In this document: piece after piece, positions 33,920 through 45,794 of the stretch | Numbering within the stretch: the first letter of the stretch is position 1 | Layout of the letters: each line of letters begins with the position of its first letter | Assembly: GCA_020747065.1 (NCBI GenBank) | Contig: JAGMVK010000022.1 | Location: 1,010,292-1,074,291 of the forward strand | Origin: Cadophora sp. MPI-SDFR-AT-0126 | Lineage: Eukaryota; Ascomycota; Leotiomycetes; Helotiales; Ploettnerulaceae | Length of the DNA: 64,000 nt | Direction of reading: 5' to 3' | The notes under the pieces: model-generated | Seen by the model: only the letters and a program-made list of their open reading frames with translations | Told to the model about the DNA's origin: nothing | Databases searched by the model: none | Program-made: the position numbers and the translations under genes

Positions 33920-35298
33920 TTCCAGTCCTTAAGCATCTTTAATGGATCTGAATCTGAGTATTCGCCGTCCTCCCTGCAGCAACGGCAGGAAAAGGTGTCG
34001 CCCTCGAGGACACACCGTCAACGGGTACACACATCCAGGATTATCACCTTTCTTTCTACCACTCCCTATTTCTAGTTGGCCGCTCCAATCATCCCTTCTG
34101 TTTGCCAGTCAAAGGGCAGCAATCTTGTCACTCGCAGTACGCAAGAACTGTGTTTTCTCTTTCTTCTTCCTTTGCTACGGGCCATGAAGCGTAGCTGACT
34201 GGGGCCGAACCCAATGTATCTTTACGTCGTTACGTTCTCTCTCCTTATCATCATCCTTCTGTGCTGCAGTCATGCTTCCGTTGTCCCTGAAGGAGATCCG
34301 TGCATCGACACTTCTCATGGCACATCTCTGCACGCAAATTGTGACCATGGTTATATCCTGTGGCTGGCCCTGCTGGAAGATTTGGTTCAATGTTTACATC
34401 ACATTTAAGCGATTAGCGCAATTGGCAAGCAACCGGGAAAATGGAATGATATCTTACTGCCACTAAAAATTCTCCATACCATCCAAATTTTGCGCTGTCT
34501 ACTTGGATTGATTGTGCCTGTTGGAACAGCTGCTTCAAAGTCGTAACCTCCGTATTGGGGGCTGGATAGTGTAAGAGGTATGGCTGGTGAAGGTTAGGTG
34601 ATGTTGATTCTGTGCTGAAGGTTGGGAGGATTGGGAGACCTAACTTGCCATTGGCGACTAGCCGCCTTCCAGCTATGGCAGGACCGCATCAAACTCGCCC
34701 TATCACAACACACACGAAGTTCCGACAGCTCTTATTGCTCCATATGATGCATTCAAATACCTCAGTTGATTTATCCACCCGAGTTTATCACCTCCTTGAC
34801 CTCCTCAACGCCCTGGGCAATTGTTTCAAGTGAGGGTCGACTGTTTGAGGGCAAGTAAAAAGACCCGTCTCTTCCTTCGCCAGAGGCCAGCAATCATCAA
34901 CACCATGGATCACCAGTAAATCCCCGGCATCTACACCAAGCTGCAGTACGCCTATGGCTAGCATCCCATCGGATATCAACTCCTCCTTTTCTGCAAATCA
35001 ATCCACAACGTCAAAGGGCGCGGCGCGTCGTCAGTCCTGTTGAGCAACTGCTTGGTACCCTTCCAGCAAGAACACATCGCAGGGGGTATCAGATTTCGTG
35101 AGAACATCATCCCTCGTCACGCAGTTCGTAAGCCTACCCTCACCTCTGAAAGTCCAGAGAATATGCCTCTAATATGCTCAGGTATCAATGCGACTATCGG
35201 GATTCGAATAGCACGACTGCAGACCCCGATCGAGATTGGTAAAGCTTGGACAGCACGCTGTCCCGACTCGCACAGCGTCAGACCCTATCGTCGCGGCT
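33920..35298. other. no recognisable gene
   Basis: About 1.4 kb with only short unsupported frames on both strands. Confidence 0.35.
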
Positions 35299-35793
35299 AT
35301 GGTGGAGCTGATGACGGAACATTCAAGGTGGCAGATATTCTGGATAAATCGATACAAGGAGGGAGGTGCATACTACCACGGGAGCAATGACATTGGATTG
35401 TTGGCTTGGGTCAAGAAATCACTCGGCAGGCCGCAATCAACCCAGCAAGAGTTGTCATATCCATTCGCGCAGGAATCGACAGAGTACGTTCCACTTTCGT
35501 GTAACATGCTGCGGACAATATGCAGGGAAAGATTCGTGTTTTCCGGTACCATTTCAATACATTTTCAGCAGGCGAGCAGACTGGGATATGGTTGTGGGCG
35601 AAAGTTCGCAAACGCCCTGGCGACGGCTATCGTGATCTGTCAGTTCAATGCCCGTCCATTCAGGCTGTGGACATACAACTGGGTGTCATCTTCGAGTCTA
35701 TACCAGTCTACATGCATAGCTCTTTCTCCTATCTTCTGCCTCTATACCTGTTTCGTTCTCTCGAACTTTTTGTGTTCCATTAGCTGTGACTAA
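35299..35793 (+). CDS. hypothetical ORF ending in a transposon end
   Basis: Open frame with an ATG at 35299 (MVELMTEHSRWQIFWINRYK) and, near its end, cysteine-rich hydrophobic sequence. Its TAA stop (35791-35793) consists of the TA target and the first base of the TIR element, so it may be a gene fragment truncated by the insertion. No family recognised. Confidence 0.25.
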   Translation: MVELMTEHSRWQIFWINRYKEGGAYYHGSNDIGLLAWVKKSLGRPQSTQQELSYPFAQESTEYVPLSCNMLRTICRERFVFSGTISIHFQQASRLGYGCGRKFANALATAIVICQFNARPFRLWTYNWVSSSSLYQSTCIALSPIFCLYTCFVLSNFLCSISCD

Positions 35794-36563
35794 CGTCTAA
35801 CCCCTGCTTTCCGCCCACCCCTAGATTCCGCCACCCCCTTTTCACTAAAACTCACCACTTTAAATATTTAATTATTATATCATTTGTTGATAGATTTAAT
35901 TAAAATTGAAAATCTGTATTATTTATTACTCGATCTTTTATATTCCTAAGTTTTATTTATTTTATATTACGTAATATTATAAACTAAGTATTTAAAGTCT
36001 TAGAAATTTCTCGCTAACAAATTTGGTGTAAAATCGATTTTTATAATATTTTTAATAACTTTTATAATTATTAATATATTAACTTAAAACTTTTAATACA
36101 GTAATATTTTATATATACTCTTACGATTCCTAAGTTTAAAGTAGATTCTATTAATAGTAATTATTTAATTAAGTACATTATTAAGTTTTATACAAAATAT
36201 TTATATGAGAGAAATTATTTACTTAATTAATAAATAACTACTAATAAATTTTTATTAAAACCTTCTAAAACTCGAGATTTATATATAAACTTTATATAAT
36301 TAAAATTTAAGTGATTCTAATTACTTATTAAAAAGTTATTAATAAGTGATTTTTGACGTTTTTTGTATGTAAAAATTAGAATTTAAGATTACGTAATAAT
36401 TTGCAAAGTAAATTATATTTTTCTTTGTAAACCAAGTCACTCTAATATTGTAAACACAAATATAAAAAAATTATTTAATATTATTAATTAATTGTGTTTT
36501 AATTAATACCTCAAAATCGCGTTTTTTGGTGTAAAAGGCGGGCGGAAAGCAGGAGTTAGACGT
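35793..36563. mobile_element. 771-bp non-autonomous TIR element
   Basis: Flanked by TA on both sides (35791-35792 and 36564-36565). The left end ACGTCTAACCCCTGCTTTCC and the right end read inwards, ACGTCTAACTCCTGCTTTCC, are near-perfect inverted repeats. The first 12 bases equal the ends of the Fot1-like element at 3803. The interior is AT-rich and I see no transposase frame. It is best read as a MITE-like derivative mobilised by a Fot1/pogo transposase and later RIP-mutated. Confidence 0.8.
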
Positions 36564-36603
36564 TACCTCACAACTGCACTTTTCTCCAAGCCCAGATGGT
36601 CAA

Positions 36604-37796
36604 TCAGAAACCCAGAGATATTCTCTCTTCCTTGACATCCACGAAATCGTTCACCATGGCCTTTACCAAAGTATCTTCCAGTTCTTCCGTGTAATGCGCT
36701 TCTAAAAACGTCCCCATTTCCTCTTCGTCAACTGCAAACCATGGTATCTTTTCTGTACATTCCTTAGGTCGAGCCAGAAGCACATCTCTTCCATCCAAAC
36801 GAAACTCCAATCTCGACTCGAAAAGCCACACGCGACTACGGACCCTTACCCACATATAATTTTGGTAGAATTGTGGCTGTATGGCAGTACAAGCAAGTCC
36901 TTATAACTACTATCTTCTCTTGTGCTGTCTTCTTGAAATAAAAGACAGTGCTTAACATATCATCATGAATGAAAGACCTGACTGGGTCGCATTTGAGGAC
37001 TCTCGTGAAGTTCCTGAATGTTCGGCCTCGTGAAGCCTCGATGAGATTGTCCCATCTGGTGCTTTCATTGAGATCCATCCCGAACACGTCCCAATCCGTC
37101 TCATGGGGACTAAAACACATGAACTAGGCAAAAGCCATCTTCTCGAGAAGGGTCCAATCATCTCTGGGATTCCCATAACTCCCGGCTGCGACGCTAGTCT
37201 TCATATCCGCCCAGAGCACAAAGTTACCTGGCCTCCCTGTCACGTTCGCTATCGCCATGAACAGAGACGGAAAGGCAATACCATGTTGACGTACAGCCTG
37301 AATAGATTTCATCAGGAACCAGATCAATCTAGAAACAATCGAGTGTCTACCACCAGCTCCTTTGGTCACCAGGCTAGATATCCGCGAATTTACCCATGGA
37401 AGGTATGACTCGATCTGATGCACTACCTCATCCGTCATCTGGTCCGCAACTACATCATGGAGCCCCTGGCAAATCACTTGCATCCATCTCGCTAAACTCT
37501 TGCCTTTCGGCTTATATCCATGGTTTGGAAACCAGTCTGTAAGGGTCGCGACCTCGACGAGCTGAAAACGAGGTAGTGCTGTTAGTGGATGGGGCTGGAA
37601 AATCTTCTTCAATTCCAGGGAATACGTCGATAGCTCCTGTTCGTTGCATTGGACACCAAGAGCTTCATTTTCGATGACAGTCGGGTCTTGTTCGAGCATG
37701 ACGGGTGGCAATTCCGTGCTATTTTCTGGGCCTTTTGAGACCTTGGAACCCAGCCATAGCCTGTCTGAGCCGAACCATGGGATCCTCTATTCGGCT
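36604..37796 (-). pseudogene. unrecognised protein gene with TAG and frameshift
   Basis: On the minus strand one frame is open from 37796 (possible ATG 37699) down to about 36836, except for a single TAG at 37126-37124 between LLEKMAFA and FMCFSPHETDWDVFGMDL. Near 36845 a one-base frame change leads to the next open frame (RSRVWLFESRLEFRLDGRDV) that ends at 36604, just beyond the TIR element. The sequence is clearly coding in character, but I recognise no family. Confidence 0.5.
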
Positions 37797-39421
37797 TGAG
37801 CCATGGTGCGGAAGAACAATAAGGACTTGTTTAGAACTTGCGTTGGATTTCGAGTTACATTTCACGGTTTTTACGAATCGTTTGCAACGTCCACAACTTT
37901 CCACCTTCACCTCTCAACGCCAAGAGCTAGTTTAGTGCTGGGACATTTCTACCTTTCTATCATTTGTCACATTTCGGGGTCTATGTCAAGTGTTAATACT
38001 CTCTCAGCCAGCCGTTCATCGACGGATAACACATTATAGTGACAAAATGCCCCTTATCACCCTGCAAGTACCTATCTATTGTGAAAATAAATTGCCCTGC
38101 AGTAATACACAGTACGCACTCATTTCCTCGAGGTAGGAGTGAAGGTGAAACGGTAGAAACTATATGCGTATCCTATGAGATCAAATCCCTGTTCAAGCTA
38201 GCCAACCCTGGTACCACAGAGGTTACCATATTCATTCACACATCAACGAGGCAAGGTTCTTCTCGGGGGGAGAGGTCGTGAGAGTCGAGTTGGCGAGGAA
38301 CAACCCCGCATTCAAGCTGTCAACGGTTCCTCCGAATCGAAGATCATCTTACAAACCAAGATGGGCCACTTACATTGCAGCGAATTAGTCCAACCCTAGT
38401 TTACTTGAAATGGCTTATTGTTGTTTTCAGCATCACGGATGATCTGGCTGAGAAATCACGGAATCACGCATCACTGACCCTCCCCCCTTCCCACCCCCCC
38501 ACCAAAAAAAAACACTTCGACCTCGGCCAACAAGCTTCCACAGTGTATAATTCAGCTTTTCTGGCTTCTCTACTTTAAGGCCACCCTTCTTGGGGTTTCA
38601 GATCTCAAATTAGCTACGGGCGTAAGTCCTTTACCCTGGATCCTTCTCGCATCCTCTCTCCTTTGGAGAAGTTAACTGAAAATCTTATTTTACGCCAAGA
38701 GCGTAAGCAAGCCGCATTAGTTACCTTGGGCAACCTGGCATAATCTGGGGAGTGGAGCAGACGGGAGTCTCATCAACTTTTCAAAGCAGACAAGTGCCGC
38801 TCGCCTACCCCTGATTGGCGCTGCAGACGCAGCAGCAGCTCGAAAGAGCATACAATAAGGTTTAAGTCTGGTCAAGTCCCTTGATCCAACTTTAACATCA
38901 GGTCATATAGTCGTCGAGAACTGATGAGTAGTGTGTCGGACTTAGGAGATACTGGCTGTGGTTTCGTGGGCGCAATAGTGCGTTTCTGTCTTTGAAATCA
39001 TATTTGCTTGGCTCGTAGAAGTGAAATTGTTCGATTGCAGGACTAACCCCCCAAATGTCCCCTGTAGACACATTGTGGACGATTTCAGCCCACGGAGACA
39101 TCGAGTAGTGCCAAATTCTATCAAGAACCAAGACTGCAGATTAGGGTGTTCCCTTGTCTGTTGTGATATCTCTCGATCCGCGGACTGCACAAACGCATGA
39201 TTGATTACATGTTGGTAATACTTTTCGGCGTTTAGGAGTCATGTTACAAACAATAAGGGATGGCTTTGGAATGATCAAGATGCGAGCCCTTCGAGAAAGG
39301 ATACAAATACCAGCTCGGCTTTATCCCTTTGAAGCCCAACTTATTATTCGAACCCCATCATCCCACAGCAACAACGTCAACACTATCTCGGATATTTTAA
39401 ATCCAAAAGGCGAACATCAAA
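37797..39421. other. no recognisable gene
   Basis: About 1.6 kb of normal-GC DNA with short frames on both strands and homopolymer runs near 38480-38510. Nothing supported. Confidence 0.35.
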
Positions 39422-40210
39422 ATGACGGCCAACATCGACACTATCTTGATTCTTGGGGCGACTTCTGGCATAGGTGGAGCCTTTGCACGATATTTCCACG
39501 CGAAAGGGAAGAAAGTCATCGCCGCAGGTCGCCGTCTGGACCGACTTTAAACTCTCGCTACTCAGCTCCTAGGTCTGGATATCTTCGAGTTTAATATTGA
39601 AAACATCGGGGCTATTAAGTCTAAGTTCGCCGAACTCTTCACCCTTTATCCAATACTCGATACTGTAGTTGTTATAGCTGGGAAGATAGAAACCTTAAGC
39701 TTTGCGAATGCTTCTACCTCAACTGCAGTATCGATAGTGTCGGAAATCACCACTAACTTCACTGGTCCGATTATTATTGCTAGGACTGTTATCCTACACT
39801 TGTTATCCCTCACGCGTCCTACTACCTTTATCACGGTTTCTTCTGCCCTCGCTTATATACCACTCCGCGAGTACCCTGTCTACAACGGGATAAAATCAGG
39901 TCTCTACTAATTTACTGTAACTCTTTGAACGTAATTAGCTAGGACAACTGTTAAAGTTCTCGAGCTCGTTCTACTATATATAGACACCGAGCTTAATCTG
40001 AAAATTCAGGAGGAAACGATTAAGTCGTAAGGTGGAAGAACGAGTGCGAACACGCCGATGCTACTTAATAAGTATATGAAAACCGCTATTGCATCTTCGG
40101 AGAGTGGGGAGGACTTGAAGGAGATATCAACTGGATTTTCTGCAATGGGAGTTCAGGCTTAGAGGGGCGCTTTCCAACTTATCTTGACCCAGTTTGGGAT
40201 GGACGGGTAA
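39422..40210 (+). pseudogene. SDR oxidoreductase killed by RIP-type stops
   Basis: One frame of 262 codons without any frameshift, from ATG 39422 to TAA 40208-40210. It begins MTANIDTILILGATSGIGGA (Rossmann motif), then VIAAGRRLDRL, a VVVIAG core strand, TFITVSSALAY and the catalytic YNGIK (Y-x3-K). Six in-frame stops interrupt it, including TAA 39548-39550, TAA 39908-39910 and TGA 39926-39928, all at places where CAA, CGA or CAG/TGG would restore the sense. The pattern of transitions without indels points to RIP, not slow decay. Confidence 0.8.
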
Positions 40211-40664
40211 AAGAATTGATGTCGCCTGGGGTGAGGGCTCTCTGAAAATCGTGATGTATGGAAGTTGGAGGGCGTCAGTAGTGATTGTCAAATAGCATCA
40301 TGTGTCTTAAATCTCAATTGATCCTCCCAAATCCCTCCGTGTGAACGCAATTTAGTGACCGAATGTTTCGTCGCATTCCTTTCACTGTTGACTTTTGCCG
40401 GCCTCACCTTTTCCCGCCGAAGCGTATATTCCGAACTTTCAATCCAGAGGTCGTCGCCAAGGAACAGTGAGTAATTCAGAGTTTGGAGACGCATGAATTC
40501 TGGCACGCTAATCCTCCGCGCCAGGCACAAGTTAAGTCCGATGTGGCCTACTCAAGCCTTAATCCCTAGCGTTATCTGCACCTCGTGACAGCACGCATCT
40601 TATATATATAACACTAAACATACCTCTCTTGAAAGACCTAAGAGACTGCTGGAATATCTTTATT
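40211..40664. other. intergenic
   Basis: About 450 bases between two RIP-killed genes in the same orientation. No ORF supported. Confidence 0.35.
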
Positions 40665-41679
40665 ATGCCTTCAGAAACAAAAATCCTTCGCGTCCCTTAT
40701 TTGGGCGGCACTATTGTCGGATACTAAATGCCTCGATTATACGAGAAGTCCAAGCTGACTCTTATCCTTATTCACGGCTTTGCAATGTCCTCGAAAGCTT
40801 ATGAGATGCACTATAATAGTAAATTCTTAGAAGATAAGATGAACCTGCTTGGAATAGACGTCCTTAGTCACGGGCAGAGAAAGACTGACAGAGAAACCTT
40901 TACCTACTGGGACACTGCTATTAATAATATTTAGCTTATGGATGCCCTGGGTATTAAGAAAGCGTTCGTGCTAGGTACTAGTTAAGGGGGATAGATCACT
41001 GTCCGTATAGCCTTATTAGAGCTAGAAATAGTAAGAGATATTCTGTATCCTTTAGAATCAAGTATATATCAAGTGTTGAAATTGTTTACAGATTGAAGGA
41101 ATTATTCCTATTAGTGCCCTATTGGACTACGGGTCTGAGGCAGCACACGGCCTTGGATGTTAGGACGGAATCGCTGGTTGTAACGAGTTGATTGATGCCT
41201 AGAGTAGTCTAGTTCTAACACCAGACTTTGAGTTGGATAATATATTTTATGATTTTTATATGAATATTGATTTTGGGATGAATTGTGACGACGAGACTAG
41301 GAATTTCTGGAGAAAGGTAATAAAGGACGGGTATCGAGGGGATTCAGGGCGAAGGACTTTGAGAATGGCTGTGATGAATATGCGGGATCGGGACGGGCTC
41401 TACGGCAGACTTGAGTACGTCAGGTGTCCGGTTCTTTAGTTATATATAAGCATTGAAAGTTTCTTACTCTGTATTGCCGCAGACTGATACCGATATCAGG
41501 GCACCCTGGATGCACTGATCCTAGTTGTAAATACTGAGAAAGAAATCAAATTGTTCAAGAGTTCACTAGATGCTCGTTTGCTCACTATCGAGGGTGGCCG
41601 GCATGTTTTGAGCTATTCGCATCAGCAGGAGGTTAAGCAGAACGTGGCAAAATTTGTAAGTAAGTACCACAAAAATTAG
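40665..41679 (+). pseudogene. alpha/beta-hydrolase killed by RIP-type stops
   Basis: Begins MPSETKILRVPYLGGTIVGY at ATG 40665. It then shows the fold's oxyanion strand LILIHGFAMSSKAYEMHY and the strand NLLGIDVLSHGQRKTDR. The nucleophile elbow region follows as MDALGIKKAFVLGTS, a TAA, GG, a TAG, then ITVR, where Gln and Trp are expected (G-x-S-x-G). The last segment has EGGRHVLSYSHQQEV with the catalytic-His region, ending at TAG 41677-41679. Introns near 41040-41100 and 41440-41490 are likely but not fixed. Stops such as TAA 40724-40726 are C-to-T or G-to-A type. Confidence 0.75.
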
Positions 41680-42239
41680 ATATCTACGGCTTGGTCCTGA
41701 AGTGGTATATGATCTCAACGTGTGAAAAGGGCTGGGGGAAGGACTTGGCATGGTGGTATGCAAGGTCGAGAAAGCATGGCTAGGAGGTTTGAGTACACAG
41801 ACCATGGAAACCCACCAGAAGAAACTCTACACAGAAATACACAAAGACGTACTTCCTTGACAATTCCAAATCAGACCTGACCGACGATCAAGATGAACCA
41901 AAAAGAAATGTAGCAACAGTAAAGTCCTCCATTTGTTCTCCAATCCTTCTTCAAAATATCGAAAATCTAGCAGTCAAATATTTTCGTTGTGTTTACATTA
42001 CAGCGACTCCATTTCTTCCTGGTAACGCCCCGTGCGAAGAGAATGCAAGGCCAGTGGACACAATACAGCGCCCAGAATGGCCAGGGATCCCAGATCTTAA
42101 AAGTACCATCCCGCTAGCATATGAGATGCTGGAAGCATTCCGTCCAGTTCTGCCTCAAGTTTGCAAGCTCCATCTTGAGCGCCAGAACATCTGCCAATTG
42201 TAATATAATTCGAATGACAAGATTGTGTCTAACCCAATG
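41680..42239. other. intergenic
   Basis: About 560 bases with no supported ORF, between convergent pseudogenes. Confidence 0.35.
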
Positions 42240-43369
42240 TTATCCGGTAGTTGAGCTCATGAAAATGGGGTGGGGTTCGCGTTCTGGCGCCTCTCTCGTC
42301 GAAAATAGCGAGACTCGCTCCGCTATTTGCACGCTCTGCTCCGCGAACAGGACGACAGCGGTATAAGCTCGGGGATTGCACTCTATCGGGAGTTTCTCTT
42401 CTCAAGATCTTTCTCACCACTTTCCTTTTCAATAAGAAAGTTAATCGAGAAATGCCCCGTTATTTAAGTCCCCATTTTCTCGACCTATAGTTTGGGTGTA
42501 TTTGAGCAGTGCTCCAAAAATTTCGGACGAAGTAGGTAGAGCTTGGTAATGTATCAAAAGCTCTGCGGATTAATAACATGTAAATGTAAGAACACGCCTA
42601 TTGATGATTGTCGAGTATGTGCAGGACTTAGAACCACTGATGAATTGCTGGAGAACAAATGGTCGAGATGGAGAAGGCCGTAAATTAGCAAGATGTGCTC
42701 GTGTCTGCTTTTCTACGTCAATAAAAGAAGAGGCATATGGGCTAAATGGAATCATCCAGGCTAACGCTTTTCATAATAGATATTTTATCTAGTTTTCCCG
42801 TGTGAGGATACAACAGTTGCACTGCTTCATCCGCAGAAGTAATCAAATGGGTTTCGGGGACGTTCAAGCCTATCCGCTTCGTATTCTCAATGAAAGAGTG
42901 TTTTTCATAGAGAAGACCTGTCATCCTAACCCCAAACTGCACGAATCGATAGTTCGTTAACTTTTGAACTGCCTCAGTAGCTTGGACATCTTCCAACGCA
43001 GAAGCAACTCCGGAACAGCTGATCCACAAGTCCACATTATGTTTCTCAATGACATGAATGAGACTTTGGATGTACGCTCCAGGGCCAGAAATGATTGAGG
43101 GCTTTGACAGGCTGTAGAACATTTCAAAGGCACGGAGAACCCACCACAGACGGGTATGTAAAAGGCTCAAAGTCAGCACCAATGAATGTGTCTCCAGCTT
43201 GGTAGAAGGCTCGAGCGGTGAAGAGTCCTTTGCTCATTCCAACTCCAGTGACCAGGATGGTACGGTGTGGACCTGTGGTAGATTTGCTAGACCATCGTTG
43301 CCGATTGATCTGCTGTGCGGTCCTGGTTATGGTTATGATATCCAACTGAGGGTAGTAATCAAGGTGCAA
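42240..43369 (-). pseudogene. ATP-grasp / carbamoyl-phosphate-synthase-like protein, decayed
   Basis: On the minus strand the product starts with ILVTGVGMSKGLFTARAF and IGADFEPF (pre-ATP-grasp Rossmann part). After a frame break near 43140 it continues as YIQSLIHVIEKHNVDLWISC, LYEKHSFIENTKR and VPETHLITSADEAVQLL. It continues in another frame with PFVLQQFISGSKSC, SAELLIHYQALP, GHFSINFLIEKESG and, after another break, PIECNPRAYTAVVLFAEQS, the ATP-grasp metal-binding region. At least three frame breaks and internal stops (for example a TAA before SAELL) make it non-functional. Homologues are fungal ATP-grasp enzymes of unknown substrate. No in-frame ATG is visible at the 5' end. Confidence 0.75.
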
Positions 43370-44399
43370 AGAGAAACAAAAAGGGATGCGAGGGATATTA
43401 AAAGATCATTTTAGAGTTAGAGTGGAGGAAGGCCGGGGAATTGGCTGTCAGAGGCATCAAGAAAGGTGTTTGTCTTCGTTCGATGAAGGATCAAGGTCAT
43501 CAATTTTCGAATGGAAAACGCTCAGAGGTGTCCAATATACCAGCCTCCGAGACAAGATGCTCGTTTTATTCTACTTCGTTGATTTATATCTGTACTAAGG
43601 AGCTACATTCGGCCCCCCCAGACTTCATGGATTCTCTTCTCCGACACAGACAGTCACCTCAACTGCGTCCAGGAGCTCAATTAGCTCAAAATCAAAAGAT
43701 ATCAACAAATGCACTTACTACCACTCCAGATGGCTCCCAGCTATCGATTTGTCTGCTCTCGTAAATGAAGTTTGGGTTTCCGTTGAACTCTGCACTCAAG
43801 ACCTCGACGTCTCTATATTGCGCAGCCGCCTGTCCCGCACGAGGACCACACCGGCTCGGCTAACTCCGTGGCCTTCTCCTCTGACGGCAGGCAGGTAACC
43901 AGGTGCACCTCAGCCTCCACCTTTCTTTGATGTTGATGTTTTGGCGCTCATATCTCGGACCAATTAGTTCCAAGTTTGTCATGCAAGCGACAAACCGTCC
44001 TGGAAAGATCCGTACGCTTGGTGCCGCCAATTTTCGAGATCCAATCAGAGGTTTAGGGCAGAGACATCAAGGCTTGGCCTTCTCAAGCCCTGTCTAATCT
44101 TGAAGTTACAATTAGTAAAGTGTCACATTCACGAGCACCCATTCCTCAACTGTACCCCCGAGAACATCGCGATACTTTGAGACAAGTCTCAGTTGGATGA
44201 TGCCGTTTGGTGTTAAAATGTATTTGGGGTAGCGCACGACGATGAGGAATTCAGCTGAGGGACATTGTGGAGCCTCTATATTCCGCCTGTCACTTCTAAT
44301 CCCCAGCTTTTCTTGACCGCACCTCCTTAAGATTTCCAAAGACATCGCGGACATTCACTTTCTCTTTGGAACGGTCAGATAATATCAAACGGAATCAAA
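43370..44399. other. no recognisable gene
   Basis: About 1 kb. Short frames at 43441-43764 and 44112-44354 (minus) show no recognisable features. The right part contains the promoter of the secreted-protein gene. Confidence 0.35.
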
Positions 44400-45082
44400 A
44401 TGCGCACCACTCTTATCCTCATTACACTGATGTTCTCGATTTCTGCGTCTTCTCAGGATCTAGCAACTGTGACAATCGATTTTAGCAACGTTCTAGGACC
44501 CGAAGTGACGGCATGCCCCGTGTCGGATGCGGCATCTATATCGTATGTAACACCACAACTCCCAAAAGATTTGAATAATGACCAATCAATTTCCTAGTGC
44601 ATTAAATTCGTGTGAGGATGAGCATTTCAGCAGCGTATTCAAGAAGTGTTTAGTCGCCGCCTGTGGTAAACCGACATGTTCCTGGTACAAGACAGTGGCG
44701 AAGTGAGTTTTTTTTGGGCGAAACGAAAGGCTCCTGCTAAAACCAAACCAGGAGTTGCTTGAATTCCTTTTGTCCCGATCAATCTGCGGCTTGGTCTGGC
44801 TGGATGTCGTCCGAATGCTCAATTACCGGCCCACATACGCCTTACTCGCCGGTGTTGACGAATCTTGGTACGACGTCGCAGGGTAGTGCTCCTGTGACAA
44901 CGTCGGTGACGGAGACTACGGCTACCACTACAGGAGCAGCAACAGAATCTATCCTGGCGACTTCTACGTCTACAACTCGAGGTAGTTCGTCTTCTACTGC
45001 TGGCGCCGAAGCTGCTGTACAGGTTGGTGGACTCGGGGCTGTTCTTGCTGGATGTTTTGGTGTTTTGGCTGCATTGATGTGA
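44400..45082 (+). CDS. secreted 8-cysteine protein with GPI-anchor-like tail
   Basis: Intact three-exon gene: 44400-44542, 44598-44702 and 44752-45082, with introns of 55 and 49 nt, giving 192 residues. The N-terminus MRTTLILITLMFSISASSQ is a signal peptide. The mature domain has eight cysteines (in TACPV, NSCED, KKCLVAACGK, PTCSW, KSCLNSFCPD and SSECS), the number seen in CFEM domains, but the spacing does not follow the CFEM pattern. A long Thr/Ser-rich linker follows, then a C-terminal hydrophobic segment (GGLGAVLAGCFGVLAALM), as expected for GPI anchoring. Probably a cell-wall or surface protein; it is the only intact gene in this decayed stretch. Confidence 0.8.
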
Positions 45083-45794
45083 GGTCTGGGACCTCTGAAC
45101 TGAGTTCTGGCGCTGGCTAAAAGATTGAGAGTGTAGTATATAGAAACCAACACTTGGCTCGCCTGTAGGGTGTAATACTTCTCCGAAATCTGAGTGACTG
45201 TGGCACATTGCGAGATCTCACTTCTTCGATGTTGCCTTGAGCTGCCTCTCATTTGCTACCTTTCCCTAACAGCATTATTAGCCGTCAGTAAGTACCCGTT
45301 AGTCATAGTGGCGTGGCTTGGTACTCAGTCAGGCGACTCACATTCAATCAGATGCTCAACTTTGCACAGCCACAACACCCTCATTTTGCCTGCTCGGTCA
45401 TGGAGTAGATTTACTGTTACAATGAACAAGATACATGTCAGCCTCTAGAGCCTAAGCAGCGTTACATATCTCCACTTTACGTCAAAGCCTCACTAGAAAT
45501 CTCAGTGCGGAGCCTGCGCCTCTAACCTCCTCAATCCTTCGACCTGCGCCTCCGTAGGCTTACAGACGCCTCCGTAAGGCACTTGTAAAGTCGTTTTTTG
45601 TCTGTTAGGCTCTCTTCACTCGTTTTCTAGTCTATATAAAGGCCCCTAAGTCCTTCATAATTAGATCAGCCATCTAATCAATCACTGCTCTTTACACTTT
45701 CTCCTCCTTAGCCTGAAGTGCTGCCAAAATCAACCTAATTTTACAATTCCCTCGATAAGCCAACTTCGGGACGGAAGGACAGAACCTATTATTT
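45083..45794. other. intergenic
   Basis: About 710 bases with no supported gene. Near 45505-45580 there are short GCCTCCGTA-type repeats. The right part would hold the HET gene promoter. Confidence 0.35.
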
